64,000 bases of DNA from assembly GCA_019059635.1 (NCBI GenBank), contig JAGVRJ010000014.1:62001-126000 (forward strand), written 5' to 3'. Both the position numbers and the translations under genes were made by a program. The notes beneath the pieces are model-generated. The model saw nothing but the letters and a program-made list of their open reading frames with translations. It did no database searches and had not been told where the DNA came from. Each line of letters begins with the position of its first letter. The first letter of the stretch is position 1. Positions 1-11,640 of the stretch are shown one piece after another. This DNA comes from Proales similis. Lineage: Eukaryota > Rotifera > Eurotatoria > Ploima > Proalidae.

Positions 1-611
1 GTGGCCGACATGGCATTTATGCTGGCCACCGGCACGGGGACTGGCGCTCGACCGGCAACTTTGCCCTGCATTTGTTTGAATTGTTGGGGAGTAATGTGCT
101 CGTATCCAATCGGTGGCACGTCCCAGTATTTGTATTTGATCTTCTGCTTCTCGACTGGAGCAGATGGCTCGTCATCCTTGCGATCGCGCTTGTCAGCGTG
201 GCGGTCGGGATGGCGATCAGAGTGACGGTCGCGGTGCCGACTATGGCGATCTCGATCGCGATCCTTGTCTCTGCGGTCTTTTGACCGCGAACGACTCCTC
301 TTCTTTGATCTGCTTCTTAGTTTATCTTTAGATCGTGAACGGCTCCTTTTCTTCTTCTTTTCGCGTGATTTAGAACGCGACTTGTGCTTTTTCTTTTTGT
401 CTCGGCTTTTCTCTTTCGACTTGGCTCTCTTCTCTTCCTCGTCTCGTCCTCTATGTTCGGGATTGTCACCGTTACGATAATGGCCGTCTCGTGAATGGTC
501 GCCATTGGTGACCCTCTCGTCCCCGTTGGCGCCTTCTTCCTGTTGATAAGCACTGTCTTGGGTGCTCATCTCTTGGTCGTTGTCTACCCTATCGTTCAGT
601 GTCTCTGCCAT
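1..611 (-). CDS. U2AF2: Splicing factor U2AF large subunit, N-terminal part (runs off the left edge)
   Basis: The large subunit of U2AF binds the polypyrimidine tract at 3' splice sites and recruits U2 snRNP in the nucleus. The frame opens with ATG at 611-609 (MAETLND) and stays open for 203 codons to the window edge. After a short acidic and polar stretch there is an arginine-serine/lysine rich domain of roughly residues 60-140. It is followed by the diagnostic motif KYKYWDVPPIGYEHITP at about 120-170 nt, which is the UHM-ligand region that docks the small subunit through its tryptophan. In known U2AF2 the RNA-recognition motifs follow this motif, and here they lie outside the window. No intron is needed in the visible part. 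The gene is divergent from the MEOX gene, with about 1.75 kb between the two start codons. Identification is firm; the start is the first in-frame ATG. Confidence 0.9.
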   Translation of the reverse strand, partial: MAETLNDRVDNDQEMSTQDSAYQQEEGANGDERVTNGDHSRDGHYRNGDNPEHRGRDEEEKRAKSKEKSRDKKKKHKSRSKSREKKKKRSRSRSKDKLRSRSKKRSRSRSKDRRDKDRDRDRHSRHRDRHSDRHPDRHADKRDRKDDEPSAPVEKQKIKYKYWDVPPIGYEHITPQQFKQMQGKVAGRAPVPVPVASINAMSA

Positions 612-2362
612 TCGGTCGATTCCGCCTCTGCCTCGATTTGCTTGTCGGATGCCCGGCTAACCAAATATGGATAATCTATTGTTCTCTATCGCATTCATAC
701 GAACACATGCGCGTAAAAATGCGGGCCCAGCAGTTCATTTCATATATGGCTCGGTGTCGAGCTAAATGTCTTCTTCCCCTCATTTTCAATTTACGGGGGA
801 GAGAGGGGGCTACAGACTCGGAGAGCATCGTTTCGTTTGTTAACACCAACAACCAAGTGATTGTCCTTGTCAATTTATACATTTAGCAGCCAATTTCATG
901 CGAATGAACAAGAAACAGTATGGTGGGATCGAATTACAGGATCAGCGTGGCATTGAGTATGCCCAAGTTATTGAATAAGGGATAGGGAAGTCAGCGTTTG
1001 TATTTGAGTGCTCGATTTCAAAAACGTCTTAGCTTTTAGAGAGACTGAACCTTAACCTAAAAGCGAGCACATCTCGTGAAGCTAGGAAGTTGAGATAAAG
1101 AGTCGATGATGCCGGCTAATTACAAATCTGTTTCTCACATGTTCAATTGAAAGCTCCAACATTTCGGCGCTAAAAGCGGCGGCACTAAGCCAAATGCCAA
1201 CAACGAAAATAAAACCAAGACCGCTTGCCCCAAGTCTATGGCGCTCGTTGCATGTGCTTTCTGAGGCGAACGAAAACAAGAGCGACTGAGCTAGAAGCAC
1301 GCTCGCCAATTTCTAAAGGAAGAGTCTAACATTTGACTAAGTAAATAAACAAATGATGCGATGGAAAGCCATGAAAAGTCCGCGTTTTCCTGTCCCGTCG
1401 GCCACTTTCCGCCTGACTCCGACCTCTCAATTTCTCGTCTCAATCCGAATACTAAATTTCGACTTGTTGTGGGCTAGAGATTGAGCATCGGGCGTTTAAT
1501 CTTAGAAAACCATAGACAATAGACAACGATTAGACTGCAGACCGACTCGGATTTATTCCAAGAGAATGATCTGATTTGATTGGCTGCTCTAGCACGAGTC
1601 TTCACTCTGATTGGTAATTGCCAACCCTCCACTTTGCCTCTGGTTTGCTCATTCCATACCGGCAGCAGCTAATTTCTCTCGCCGCTGCTTCTATATCAAT
1701 ATCTCTTTCACTCTTTGCTTCTCTCAAGCGCTTGTTTGTTGTTTCAAATTAGCTTCGTCGAATTAATTTTCAACTCATTAATATTCAATTCGGGCCTAGT
1801 CAGCCTGTTTATTTAGCTGCCTCAGTCCGCACCTAAAATTAATTGGCTCACGATTTCTTTGTTTTCCAGCCTGTTCGGAGCCACAGTTGAGTAGGCGAGC
1901 AGAAGTGAAAGAGAGAGAGAGGGAGAGATCAGTCCAGATCAGAGATATTGACCACGCTTGCAAGCCGCTCTCATCTCCTCACCGCCCGCACTCTCAGTCT
2001 CAAGAGGAAGAATCGTCCGGGCTCTAATGACTCTTCGAATTAAAATTAGATTCTCATCAACAGAACAGTGAGTCGAGTGTCTTATCTGATTGTGACATGG
2101 GCCTTCTCCGAACTCGGTTCTCTTTTGTTTGAAGTATAGCAGCATGCTTACCAAGTCCCGTGCGAATTAGTCTTTATAGCAGACGAATTAGAGACAGGCG
2201 GCACTGTGTGACGAGCATGTGTGAGAGCCGTTCTCCTTAGGTTTTATTACGGCTTTAATATCCCGACTAGAGGCTCGTTATCTCATCATCGAGATCATCA
2301 TCATCATCATTCTCCATTAAGTTTCTGCTCGATCCGATCAGCTTAATCGTCAGCACGTTTAG
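612..2362. other. Divergent intergenic region between U2AF2 and MEOX
   Basis: About 1.75 kb without a credible coding region; the short open frames here lack recognisable domains. It must hold the promoters of both flanking genes. I see purine-rich runs (GA repeats near 1900-1927), a CAT repeat just before the MEOX start (about 2295-2312), and a cluster of ATTA motifs listed separately. I see no RNA gene. Confidence 0.6.
1747..1843. promoter_or_regulatory. Cluster of ATTA homeodomain-type motifs upstream of MEOX
   Basis: ATTA cores occur at 1748-1751, 1762-1765, 1777-1780 and 1838-1841, three of them in the longer form ATTAAT or TTAAT. ATTA is the usual core bound by Antennapedia-class homeodomains, so this about 520 bp upstream of the MEOX start could be a regulatory element, possibly for auto-regulation. 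The motif is short and common; function is inference only. Confidence 0.25.
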
Positions 2363-4324
2363 ATGGAATCACAGAACTTTTATATGCAAGCAGCTGCAGC
2401 GGTCGCCGCCGCGGCTGCCTCCAATCCAAATCAAACGCAAGCGGGCAACGGATTTTACAGGCGTTCATCTCCTTCGCTTAATCACTCGAACTGCACTAAT
2501 CAGCTCAGTAGTCACTCGAATCTTAGCATGAACTCGGTCGACCTGGCTGGAATGCAACCTCGTGCGACCATTAGCCACACAGTCCAGAGTAGACCTGAGC
2601 CGCTCGGGCCAGTTCAAAATCTGGCAAATCAACAGAACTCGTGCAATAAAAGTCCGGACGCTGCCATGGCGGCCGCTGTGTGCCATTTAGCCAGTCTCGC
2701 GAATGCATACGCCAGCTCAAGCGAGCCTTCGATTATCGAAAAGCCTCATTCAACTTACTCGGCTGGAGTGTTTGCCAATTCTGTCGCTGGCTATGATTTG
2801 GTCAATAGGTACAACTCGAATTATATGGTAGCAGGCCGTGAGCATCACCAAATCAGCCTCAACGCGGCTGACAACTACCCTTCGCGCTATGATTATCCTA
2901 TTCAGTACTCCTATCCGTACTCTGGCATCGGTCGGTCAAGCGACTCTTGGCGCACACACGCTTATACTAATTTAGATCAAACGAGCGTCCACATGGCACA
3001 TTACCCAGCGCCGGCAGCCCTAGACGGTTTATTCAAGAATCTCAAACCGAACGCATCTTCCACATCTACGTCGCCCAATTCTTCGAGCTCGTCCAGTTCG
3101 AATGTTCACGTTGATAACTATGGCCAGCAAGGACTTGTTTCGGTAAACAGCGAGGACGCCACTTACCATCCTCATCTTTCGGCGTATGAAACATGCAGAT
3201 GGAGTCAACATTTATCATCTGCATCGTCAGGCAAAGGCAGCGAAGGATTGAGTCGATTTGCAGGTAAATGCGATAAACGAGGCAACAATCCGGTTGGGCT
3301 AAGTTAATTAGACGCCGGTTGTTGTTGTTGTTTATTTACACTAAAAGAGAGAGAGAGAGGAGTACAGAGAGGAATAGAGAGGGATAGAGATAGAGAGAGA
3401 GTAACGTGATAAGCATCTTAAATGCCATTCGTGTTCGCATTGGGCCAGTCGGATTTAATGTTGATTGGAAATGATTGGCTGAGATCACCAGCAAGCAGTT
3501 CTGCTGGCCACAGTTTATTTAGGGCTGATATCGATCAACAAGCGGGCCAAATTTGATGCCATACGCTCCCACGGCCAATTTAGAACATGTTGATGGCATT
3601 TTGCTCGCCCACCTTGGCCAAGCGCTCGATTTATTTTGTTTATTGTTCGAGCGCTTGAGTAACTCTCTACTCTCACAAGCTATTTAAAACATTTAAGAAT
3701 GCACAGCTTAACTCGGTTCATTCTCTAGAGAGTCAAGCGTTCGGAGCAGGATACAGTAAGCAGAATGGCTCGGCAAATGTATTCAGACACGAGCCAGAGC
3801 AGATACGGCCAGCGGGCGTCAACTCGTTGCTTGTGGAAAGCGCCGGCTACGCTCAATTGACTCCACAGACTACAGCTCCAGGCGCATCGAACGGTTGCAA
3901 GCCAGGTGAAATGAATCTGAACGGCACATCGTCTGCAACGGGGAAAAAAGCCTCAAAAGCAAACAGCAAAAGCAGCCGTGCTTCAAAGGGCGCAAATGCG
4001 AGTGGAAAATCTAGAAAAGAGCGAACAGCGTTTACCAAGAGCCAAGTCAAAGAGCTCGAGCGCGAGTTTTGCAAGCACAATTATCTAACACGTCTTAGAC
4101 GCTACGAGATCGCTGTAGCACTCGATCTCAGCGAACGTCAGGTTAAGGTCTGGTTTCAGAATAGACGAATGAAATGGAAAAGATCAAGAGGTGTTTGCAA
4201 GTCAACTAGCAAATCAGGCCACTCAGCAGCCAACTGCAGCAGTGACCAAAGCATGCTTGAAGACGCAGGCGCCTGTGAAATAGACAGCGGCGACGATTTA
4301 TCTGATTTGGAATGTAATAATTAA
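2363..4324 (+). CDS. MEOX: Mesenchyme homeobox (MEOX/buttonless-type) transcription factor
   Basis: Two exons, 2363..3263 and 3729..4324, give 498 residues; the 465-nt intron has GTAAAT and CTCTAG ends and joins in frame. The homeodomain lies at about residues 394-453 (roughly nt 4010-4190). It contains [43 protein letters not shown], the pattern typical of Mox proteins rather than NK2 or Hox. The N-terminal part is rich in Ser, Asn, Tyr and His, and opens with a poly-alanine tract after MESQNFYMQ. The tail after the homeodomain is acidic ([10 protein letters not shown]). MEOX genes pattern mesoderm in animals; buttonless marks dorsal median cells in Drosophila. The protein acts in the nucleus as a DNA-binding regulator. 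It stands alone here with no second homeobox gene in the window. The family call rests on the homeodomain; the start is the first ATG of a long open frame. Confidence 0.9.
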
Positions 4325-5142
4325 TAGTCGAGCGTTCATTCTGTTTCTCTTTTTCCTTTTCTTCATGCTTTCTTGAAATTATTTCTTCTATCCTCAATCG
4401 GTCGTTTTGATTTTATTTATTAAAAAAAAAAGGAAATTCTCTTCATTCTAACGCATTTGAAGAAGCCACAAAAGCCCTTCTTCAATCTTGTTTCTATTTG
4501 GCTCCTTATGCTTGTTGGAATAGCAATAAAAAATGAACAAAGTTCTTTAAATAGTTCAAGTCGGCTATTTAGATTGAAAGAGAAATGAGTTTGTGTCAAA
4601 ATCAGTCATTAAACTCCGTTCATAAAAAGGGAAAAAGAAGACGGAGAGGCGGGTAGCTAGTGAGTGCGCCCGAGCCGAGGACTAAAGGGAAAAGTAGAGA
4701 GAGTCAGGCTTGGAAGGAGCGATGCAGATGAGATAAAATGCAAATGCATATGCATGTCAGGTTTGAGTTAGCGGCGGACGAGTGTCTAGAGGATCTTGAA
4801 ATAGAAGAGTCGGCCGTTTAGCATCCGAAGCTAAACAAGTAGAAGAGATAAGACGATGCGTTGTCCGATCCTTGCTCACTCATTGCTTTTGCAAGCTCAT
4901 TTGCTTGCGATGAATCTACGATGCATGCGCTCGCCTGGGCTAGAATGCGTCGTGTGATGACGGGCGTTCATAATAAATTATTACTGCAATTTGAAAGCCG
5001 TCTCAAGCCAGCAGCGGTTTATTACAAGCGATATCGATTTTCCGCGTTCGATCATTGCTCACGTCTACTAGCTTGCGCCTCCGTCCCTGATCACTGGTTT
5101 AACTCATTTAAAAGTTGATTTAGATCCAAGTCTAGCAGGGAA
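4325..5142. other. Intergenic region between MEOX and AP2A
   Basis: Holds the MEOX 3' UTR, with a likely poly(A) signal AATAAA around 4525-4530, and the AP2A promoter. An A-run lies near 4422. I see no other gene; the open frame at 4861-5118 has no support. Confidence 0.6.
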
Positions 5143-8100
5143 ATGACTCCGCCAGTTAAGGGCGATACAATGCGCGGCTTGTCCGTGTTCATCTCAGACA
5201 TTCGAAACTGTAAGCCAGTGTACGCATCATCTCTCCAATCTGACTAATTCAATCTCAATCTAAGGCAAAAGTAGAGAAGCCGAGGTGAAGCGAATAAATA
5301 AGGAGCTGGCCAACATTCGATCCAAGTTCAAAGGAGACAAGACTCTCGACGGCTATCAGAAAAAGAAATATGTTTGCAAGCTCTTGTTCATATTTCTGCT
5401 CGGACACGACATTGACTTTGGACATCGGCTGGCGGTCAACTTGCTCATGTCGAACAAGTACTCGGAAAAGCAGATTGTAATTTTCTCTCTTTTCTCTCGC
5501 TTTCTTCGACCGGCCCTGATCGCGCTCGTTGCAAGGGCTACTTGTTCATTTCAGTGATTTTGAATCACGAGAACGATCTAATGAAGCTGATCGTACAGAG
5601 CATCAAGAATGATCTGACCTCTCGCAATCCGATATTTATAAACCTCGCTCTGCAAAGTATTGCAAACATTGGCAGCCGAGACATGGCCGAGGCATTCGCG
5701 CATGAGATTCCTAAATTGCTGGTATCGGGCGACACGCTTGACTCAGTTAAGCAAAGTGCGGCGCTTTGTCTCCTCAAGTTACTCAGAACTAATCCGGACA
5801 TAAATCCTACCGGCGAATGGACCTCGAGGATAATTCACTTGCTGAACGACCAACACCTTGGAGTAGTCACTGCGGCCACTAGTCTAATCGACTGCCTGGT
5901 CAAGCGAAATCCCGAAGAATACAAAGCATGCGTTTCACTCACCATTTCACGTCTATCTCGCATCGTCACTTCGACTTATACTGATTTCCAAGACTACACC
6001 TACTATTTCGTTCCTGCGCCTTGGCTAAGTGTCAAGCTCTTGCGTCTACTGCAGAATTACGCGGCGCCAGAAGATGCGTCTGTTAGATCCAGACTCAACG
6101 AATGCATCGACACGATCCTGCAAAAGGCTCAAGAGGCGCCCAAGTCAAAAAAGCTCCAGCATTCGAATGCCAAGAATGCGGTTCTGTTTGAAGCGATCAA
6201 TTTGATTATTCACTACGACAACGAGCCGAATCTATTGGTGAAGGCTTGCAACCAACTTGGCCAATTTCTGTCGCACAAAGACACCAATCTACGCTATTTG
6301 GCCCTAGAATCAATGTGCTTGCTAGCAACTTCAGAGTTCTCGCACGATGCGGTCAAAAAGCATCAGGAGACTGTGATAAGCGCGCTGAAGAATGAGAGAG
6401 ACATTAGCGTGCGACAACGAGCGGTCGATTTGCTCTATGCCATGTGCGACAGGTCAAACGCCGAAGAGATTGTTCAGGAAATGCTTACATATTTAGAAAC
6501 AGCCGACTACCACATTAGAGAAGAGATGGTGTTGAAGGTGGCCATTTTGGCCGAGAAGTATGCAGTCGACTACACCTGGTACGTGGACATAATGCTGAAT
6601 TTGATTCGAATCGCGGGCGACTACGTGTCTGAGGAGGTATGGTATCGAGTTATTCAGATAGTAATCAATAGGCCAGACGTACAAGGCTACGCGGCCAAAA
6701 CCGTGTTCGAAGCTCTTCAAGCACCAGCCTGCCACGAGAACATGGTCAAAGTCGGTGGTTACATATTGGGCGAGTTTGGAAATTTGATTGCAGGCGATGA
6801 GCGCTCGGCTCCAATGGTTCAGTTTGAGTTGCTTCATTCCAAGTATCATCTCTGCTCGTCGCAGACTCGCTGCTTGCTTTTGTCGACCTACGTCAAGTTT
6901 ATCAATTTGTATGCAGAGATCAAACACAACATTCAAGAAGTGCTGCAACTCGATTCAAACATTAGAAGTGCGGACGTTGAGATTCAGCAGCGAACGGTCG
7001 AATATTTGCAACTAAGCCAGATTCCAGACGATAACGTGCTGGTCACAGTGTTGGAGCAGATGCCTGTTTTTCCAGAAAAAGAGTCTTCTATTCTCTCTTC
7101 AATTCTGCACAAGAAAAGGCCTCCGTCAGAGCTCGGCACGACCAAGGTCCACAGCCAGACGTCGGTAGAAGCGCGCCCAAGCACCATAGAAACCAGTCCG
7201 GCAGTGACTACTCCGAATGGCCAGGGAAACATTCCCACCAGTCAGTCGTTCGATTTACTCGGTTTAAGCTTTTCGTCTCCAGCGCCCGTGGCCGGATCTA
7301 GCAAGTCAGATCAGGATGCTCTACTCGATATATTTGGCGGTCCGCTGCCTCAAAATACCGATGCACCACCATCAAATACTGTGCCAGTTTCTAATTCAAT
7401 GAATAGCTTTGATCCGTTCGCTAGTTCACCGTTTGGCCCGACCTCGAACGGTTTTACCAGCCCTCCGAAACCATCGTTTCAGGCACTTGTTGCACCAGTT
7501 CGAAATCATGAGCTCTTCTTATTCCAAAACGAGGCGAGCATTTTCGACTGCGAGAGCTTGAGCATTCACGGCAAATGTGAATTTCAAAAGAACCTCGGTC
7601 GGATCTTGCTTACTTTCAACAACCAGAGTTCAATGCCATTCGAAAACTTTCGAGTGAACGCAGAAACAAGCGTCGATTCTTTGAATGTTGAAATCGCACC
7701 TGCTCCTGTGAACCGAATTGATGCCTATGGAAAGCTAGTTCAAGTGTTCAATGTGGAATGTGTGAACGATTTTCATGGCGTTCCTTCTGTTCGAGTCGAG
7801 TTTGATTGTGCTGGCGTTCAAAGCAGCTTTGAGCTCACTCTTCCTGTGTTCTTGCACAAATTTTTCACTGCGACCGAGATGGACTCGACTGCATTTTTCA
7901 CTCGTTGGAAAAACCTTGGCAAGTAAGTGCTTCAGTTTTAAAAAAAATCCAATCCAATCTTATTAACCCAAATAATTCAAACTCGCTTGTTCAAATAGTC
8001 CTGGTCAAGAGCAGCAGAGAATATTCAATGCCAATCTGCCAATCGACAAACAAAGAAACAATCAAGTGGTAAGTGATAAGAATTGCAAACAACATCAAGA

Positions 8101-8400
8101 AGCTTTGTTTCTTATTTAAAAAAGCTCGGCGGCGTTGGATGGAGTATTCTTGCCAATATTGACCCGAATGCGGATAACTTCTGCGGTGCTGGTATAATAA
8201 ACACAAGCACACAGCAGTACGGGGTGCTCTACAGACTTGAGCCCAACCACCAAGCGCAGGTTTGTTTTATACCATCTTCCCACCGCTCGGACCAAGCATC
8301 ATTTTGAGTTAACTTTCTTTAGATGTATCGTCTTACTATACGATCAAGTAAAGAAGCAGTTTCGACCCGGCTTATTCAAAGCTTGGAAAACCAGTTTTAA
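5143..8400 (+). CDS. AP2A: AP-2 complex subunit alpha (alpha-adaptin)
   Basis: The large alpha subunit of the AP-2 clathrin adaptor links plasma-membrane cargo and PtdIns(4,5)P2 to clathrin. Six exons (5143..5209, 5265..5476, 5536..7922, 7999..8068, 8125..8259, 8323..8400) encode 982 residues, close to vertebrate AP2A1 (about 977). All five introns are 55-76 nt. The trunk is closely conserved, e.g. FISDIRNC, the basic lipid-binding stretch with [52 protein letters not shown]. The hinge (about residues 625-740) is Ser/Pro/Thr rich with DLLGL and DPF motifs. The appendage follows and ends in LIQSLENQF. The last three exons match the conserved platform subdomain, so the 3' introns are certain. 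A 2.4-kb exon covers most of the trunk and hinge while introns remain at both ends. The start ATG gives [12 protein letters not shown], matching the family N terminus. Confidence 0.97.
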
Positions 8401-8853
8401 CCGATTCACTTCATTTTGCTTGCAACCATTGCATTTTAGAAAAGCCAAGTCGACTTGCTTCTCTTAAAATGCGTGATGCTCGAGCGTCTGATTAACGATA
8501 GCTTGATCTAAGCTTCCCTCTCCCCAGCCCCGATTTTCCTGCTCGCAAAATCTTCTTTATGTCATCTAGTTTCATTCCTAAGAGTCAATTACCGACTACG
8601 ATTGTTTATACATACAGCACCACGCGTCTAATTTATTTCAATCAGCCTAGATACATGAATATTCTATTTATTTTATAACCTCAATAAAAATGAAACCAAT
8701 TATCTCAATCTTGAAACATAAAAGCTTAATAAAAAAAAAAGATTGACGGGGATTTAAATATTTAAGTGAGCGTTCAAGTTAGTTTTATAGGGACACGAAC
8801 AGACTTAATTTGAATCAAAATATTCAGCTAGACACAAAGCAAGAAAAAAGGTC
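8401..8853. other. AP2A 3' flank
   Basis: AT-rich 3' UTR and spacer ahead of the tRNA pair. A canonical poly(A) signal AATAAA lies at 8683-8688, about 280 nt after the stop. No other gene is seen. Confidence 0.6.
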
Positions 8854-8925
8854 AGGGGGCACCCGGGTTTGAACCGGGGACCTCTCGATCTGCAGTCGAA
8901 TGCTCTACCACTGAGCTATACCCCC
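8854..8925 (-). tRNA. tRNA-Cys (anticodon GCA)
   Basis: A 72-nt cloverleaf without an intron. The acceptor stem GGGGGTA pairs with TGCCCCC (one G-T pair). The D arm is GCTC-AGTGGTA-GAGC, the anticodon loop is CTGCAGA with GCA in the middle, the T arm is CCCGG-TTCAAAC-CCGGG, and the discriminator base is T (U). The internal A and B box elements are intact. Six T residues start four bases past the 3' end and serve as a Pol III terminator. The sequence is identical to the copy at 9193-9264 on the other strand. Confidence 0.97.
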
Positions 8926-9192
8926 GTTGTGATGTACAAGATGATGTGGAGAGAATGGTTTGGGGCCTCGACACAGACTTGAGTACTGCTACGTGTCATG
9001 TCGTATTTGCTTAAGCATGAAAATGAGGCCGAATAAACGGTTCACCGACAATAATTCACTTACAACGCTATTCAATATGTCGCCTCTTTACTTTGAATTA
9101 ACTCTTATTGAGGTCAAGACTGAGAGAAAAGACACGTAGCAAGCACTTTCTGTTTTGATTCAAATGTCTGACCCGCGCGCTTATTCGTCAAC

Positions 9193-9264
9193 GGGGGTAT
9201 AGCTCAGTGGTAGAGCATTCGACTGCAGATCGAGAGGTCCCCGGTTCAAACCCGGGTGCCCCCT
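9193..9264 (+). tRNA. tRNA-Cys (anticodon GCA), second copy
   Basis: Identical over all 72 nt to the minus-strand copy at 8854-8925, with the same cloverleaf, anticodon loop CTGCAGA and T-loop TTCAAAC. A run of seven T residues at 9269-9275 ends the transcript. The two copies are head to head with 267 bp between their 5' ends. Confidence 0.97.
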
Positions 9265-9342
9265 GACCTTTTTTTCTTGCTTTCCTCTTAAAGTTTTTCT
9301 GCTGATCAGGCTTTGATTTCGATTCATAAAGCGGCTTAAATT

Positions 9343-9348
9343 TTTATT
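9343..9348 (-). terminator. Poly(A) signal for the receptor gene at 9560-11640
   Basis: TTTATT on the plus strand reads AATAAA on the minus strand, about 210 nt past the stop codon at 9560. The 9265-9559 stretch otherwise holds only the tRNA terminator and AT-rich 3' UTR. Confidence 0.5.
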
Positions 9349-9559
9349 TTGTGTTTAATAAATAAACTAACAAACATGATTAGTCGTCCCAGGCTTTTTT
9401 TTAGGTTTTTTCTTCCTACTCGAGTTGTAAAACTAGAAAATAGAAACTCTCTGAATAAAAGTAACATCTATCGTTTAAAAAGCAAAACATGTAAAAAAAA
9501 AGAAATTTGATTCTTAAACAAGCGTTTGAAGTCCCTTTTTTGAATAAGAGGAACTCATA

Positions 9560-11640
9560 TTAGTTTGATACTGATTTTCTAGGATTGTGTTGGCTTACCT
9601 GCGCATTATCATCCGAGGAGAGGTCACTTTGACGTACGGGTCGATTCTTTTCCTCTTCGATAGTGTCCAAATGGTTAAGCTGAAACGGGGGCTGGTTTCC
9701 AGCCGGTTCAGCTCGGCTTGTCTGCTCGACCGTTTCGGGCGAGAGGTTTTCAAGTGCCATAGAGCCGTACAAAGGATTCTCAGTGAGTCCTCTATTTTCA
9801 ATTGTGGAGATGCTTGTCGCTGCCGCAGTGGCATCGGTCTGGTCCTTCTCTGGTAATATTTAAGCAACCAAATTTAAAATTAAACTAAAGCTGAATAAAA
9901 AGGAATTGGTTAAAAAGCGGCACCTTTATCACCAGCTTTCTTGTTTTTTCGTCTTTTCGAGCGAAGATAAATGAGCAAAACGGCCAATATAATCAGAAGT
10001 AGAAGTAGGAAAGCGCCGACTACGATCAAGATTATTTGCCAAGTCTCAAGGCCTAATTAAAGCAAATTAATCAATTGATTTTGAATCAAAAAGCAAATGA
10101 GATGGAAAAGGCGAATAAAACTAGGAAAACAAGACCAAGAGAGAGAAGACAGCAGAGCAGATGTAAGAGCTTCGGGAACAAAATCAGAAAGGTCAAAGTA
10201 AAGAAATGAGCTGGTGTGAGATCTAAAGCGACTTGACTTATACCAGTGTCATTGTTTGGCGGACCGTATGTTGACGAGACTGCCTCTAACGAACTGGTTT
10301 GATCTTGTTCGATGTTAAAATGTGATTATGAACAACAGTGTGAAGTTATTGGATTTGTAAGCGTGAAGAGATGGTGAAAAGGCAGACTGAGGTGCAGGCA
10401 ATCTGAATGCACTCGGTGCGGTTCCATGAGTCTTCTTACCTGGATTATTGCTTGTTCGCTCCGGGTCTGAATAACTGAGTAAGAAGCGTGTGCGCGATTC
10501 AGCGGTATATTCGGGAAAAAGGCCATTTGAAACTGTGCAGACGATTTCGAATCGACTGTCAGTGGACTCAGCGTTGACTTGGTAAGTGAACTTATTCTCG
10601 CTTCCGTCCTGCAAAATTACTCCTGGTTGGCCGGGATCAGTCCATCGATAAGTAAAGACGTTCGGATTTCCACATGAAACCGAGCAAGTTAACTCGAGCT
10701 TCTCGTTTAGAGATGTGAACTTGTGCTCGACAATGCTGAGTTCGACTTGAGGTGGGTCTAGTCGGTTTTAGATATCAATTTGGGAAAAAATCGTTGACGC
10801 ATAAATCAAAGCGGGTAGTTACATTTGAGCTCGACAAGGAGACGAGAAGAGTCGGGTGTGATTGAAAACTGCTCGTAGATTTCGCTATTGTCAAAGCCAT
10901 AGCCGAGTGTCAAGTTGTAGTTGCTCTGGCATCGGGCGATATTCAGGCTGCGGCGTCCACTCGACAGACAACGGAGCCATTCTATGGATTGACTCGCGCA
11001 TTGACTACTTCCATCTATGCGCTGTCCGTTGACAGTTAAATAGTCCATGGGAGCTCTTTCAAGGCTAAATTCGTAAAACACTGGCTCGTCAAAAGATCGA
11101 ACTCGAAGTTCGGCTGGATTGTTGCTTGTGACTATAACCGGGGCTGTTTGATTTACATTCAACACAATGCTGGTGTTTTTGGATTCCAGGTCTTGACAGG
11201 CAACCGTTTAATAAGGTTTAAATAAGGTTTAAGTTCTCAGAGCAGGAAAAGTTACCATATGTGAACAGACTGAAGAAACAGGACGGTTCCTGGCAGTTCT
11301 CAGTGCTGCTAGGGCACCGCCGTGAAGCCCGAAATGATCGAACGCCCGAATCAACGGCTCTGAGGCTCAATATTTCAAGGTGGAGGTAGTCCTCAGGTGT
11401 TAATGTGATTCCGTAATGAGTCGGATCTCGAATATCCTCAGGCGAGGTAGCCACTGTTTGATTGAAACGAGCCCAATAGGTGAAAGGCAGCTCGCAACGC
11501 AAGGTAACACACTGGCGGGCCTTGTAGACACAAGTTTGCACTTGGTCAAGTTTCGAAACGCAGCTCTGCGGACATTGGGCGTCAGCATTGAGCAAGACGC
11601 TGAACAAGACAATTAGAGCGATCGGTTTAGTCATCAGCAT
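9560..11640 (-). CDS. Single-pass immunoglobulin-type cell-surface receptor, orphan
   Basis: Six exons on the minus strand (11640..11256, 11191..10823, 10757..10440, 10303..10244, 10052..9924, 9849..9560) give 516 residues. A signal peptide (MLMTKPIALIVLFSVLLNADA) precedes a cysteine-rich region. Two divergent immunoglobulin-like segments follow, and then a clearer Ig domain at about residues 255-350 with LELTCSVSCGNP...YRW and FEIVCTVSNG. A Ser/Thr-rich stalk leads to one membrane helix at about 380-405 (WQIILIVVGAFLLLLLI...) followed by a basic stop-transfer RSKRRKNKK. The roughly 110-residue cytoplasmic tail contains ENPLYG, an NPxY sorting or PTB-binding motif. Intron lengths are 64, 65, 136, 191 and 74 nt; the last donor (GTGCCG) is weak and that junction is the least certain. 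I do not recognise an ortholog. A role in adhesion or recognition is inferred from architecture only. An upstream in-frame ATG at 11709 would lengthen the N terminus but bury the signal peptide. Confidence 0.75.

Larger units (their letters stand above)
8836..9283. repeat. Inverted repeat carrying the two tRNA-Cys genes
   Basis: Arms at 8836-8929 and 9189-9283 are inverted copies that differ only in the length of the terminator T-run (6 against 7). Identity covers four bases of 5' flank (CAAC), the whole tRNA and about 19 bases of 3' flank ending GCTTT. The arms are separated by about 260 bp of unrelated sequence and the two genes point away from each other. The match beyond the gene boundaries indicates a recent inverted duplication or gene conversion. 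Confidence 0.9.

Noticed and set aside
265-480. Short plus-strand frames over the left edge
   Set aside because: They are antisense to the RS domain of U2AF2.
4010-4190. NK2- or Hox-class assignment of the homeodomain
   Set aside because: [20 protein letters not shown] is the MEOX signature; no NK2-specific domain or Hox hexapeptide is seen.
9560-9600. Extra 3' exon after a good GTAAGC donor in the Ig receptor tail
   Set aside because: The only nearby acceptor would make a 28-nt intron; reading through to the stop at 9560 is simpler.
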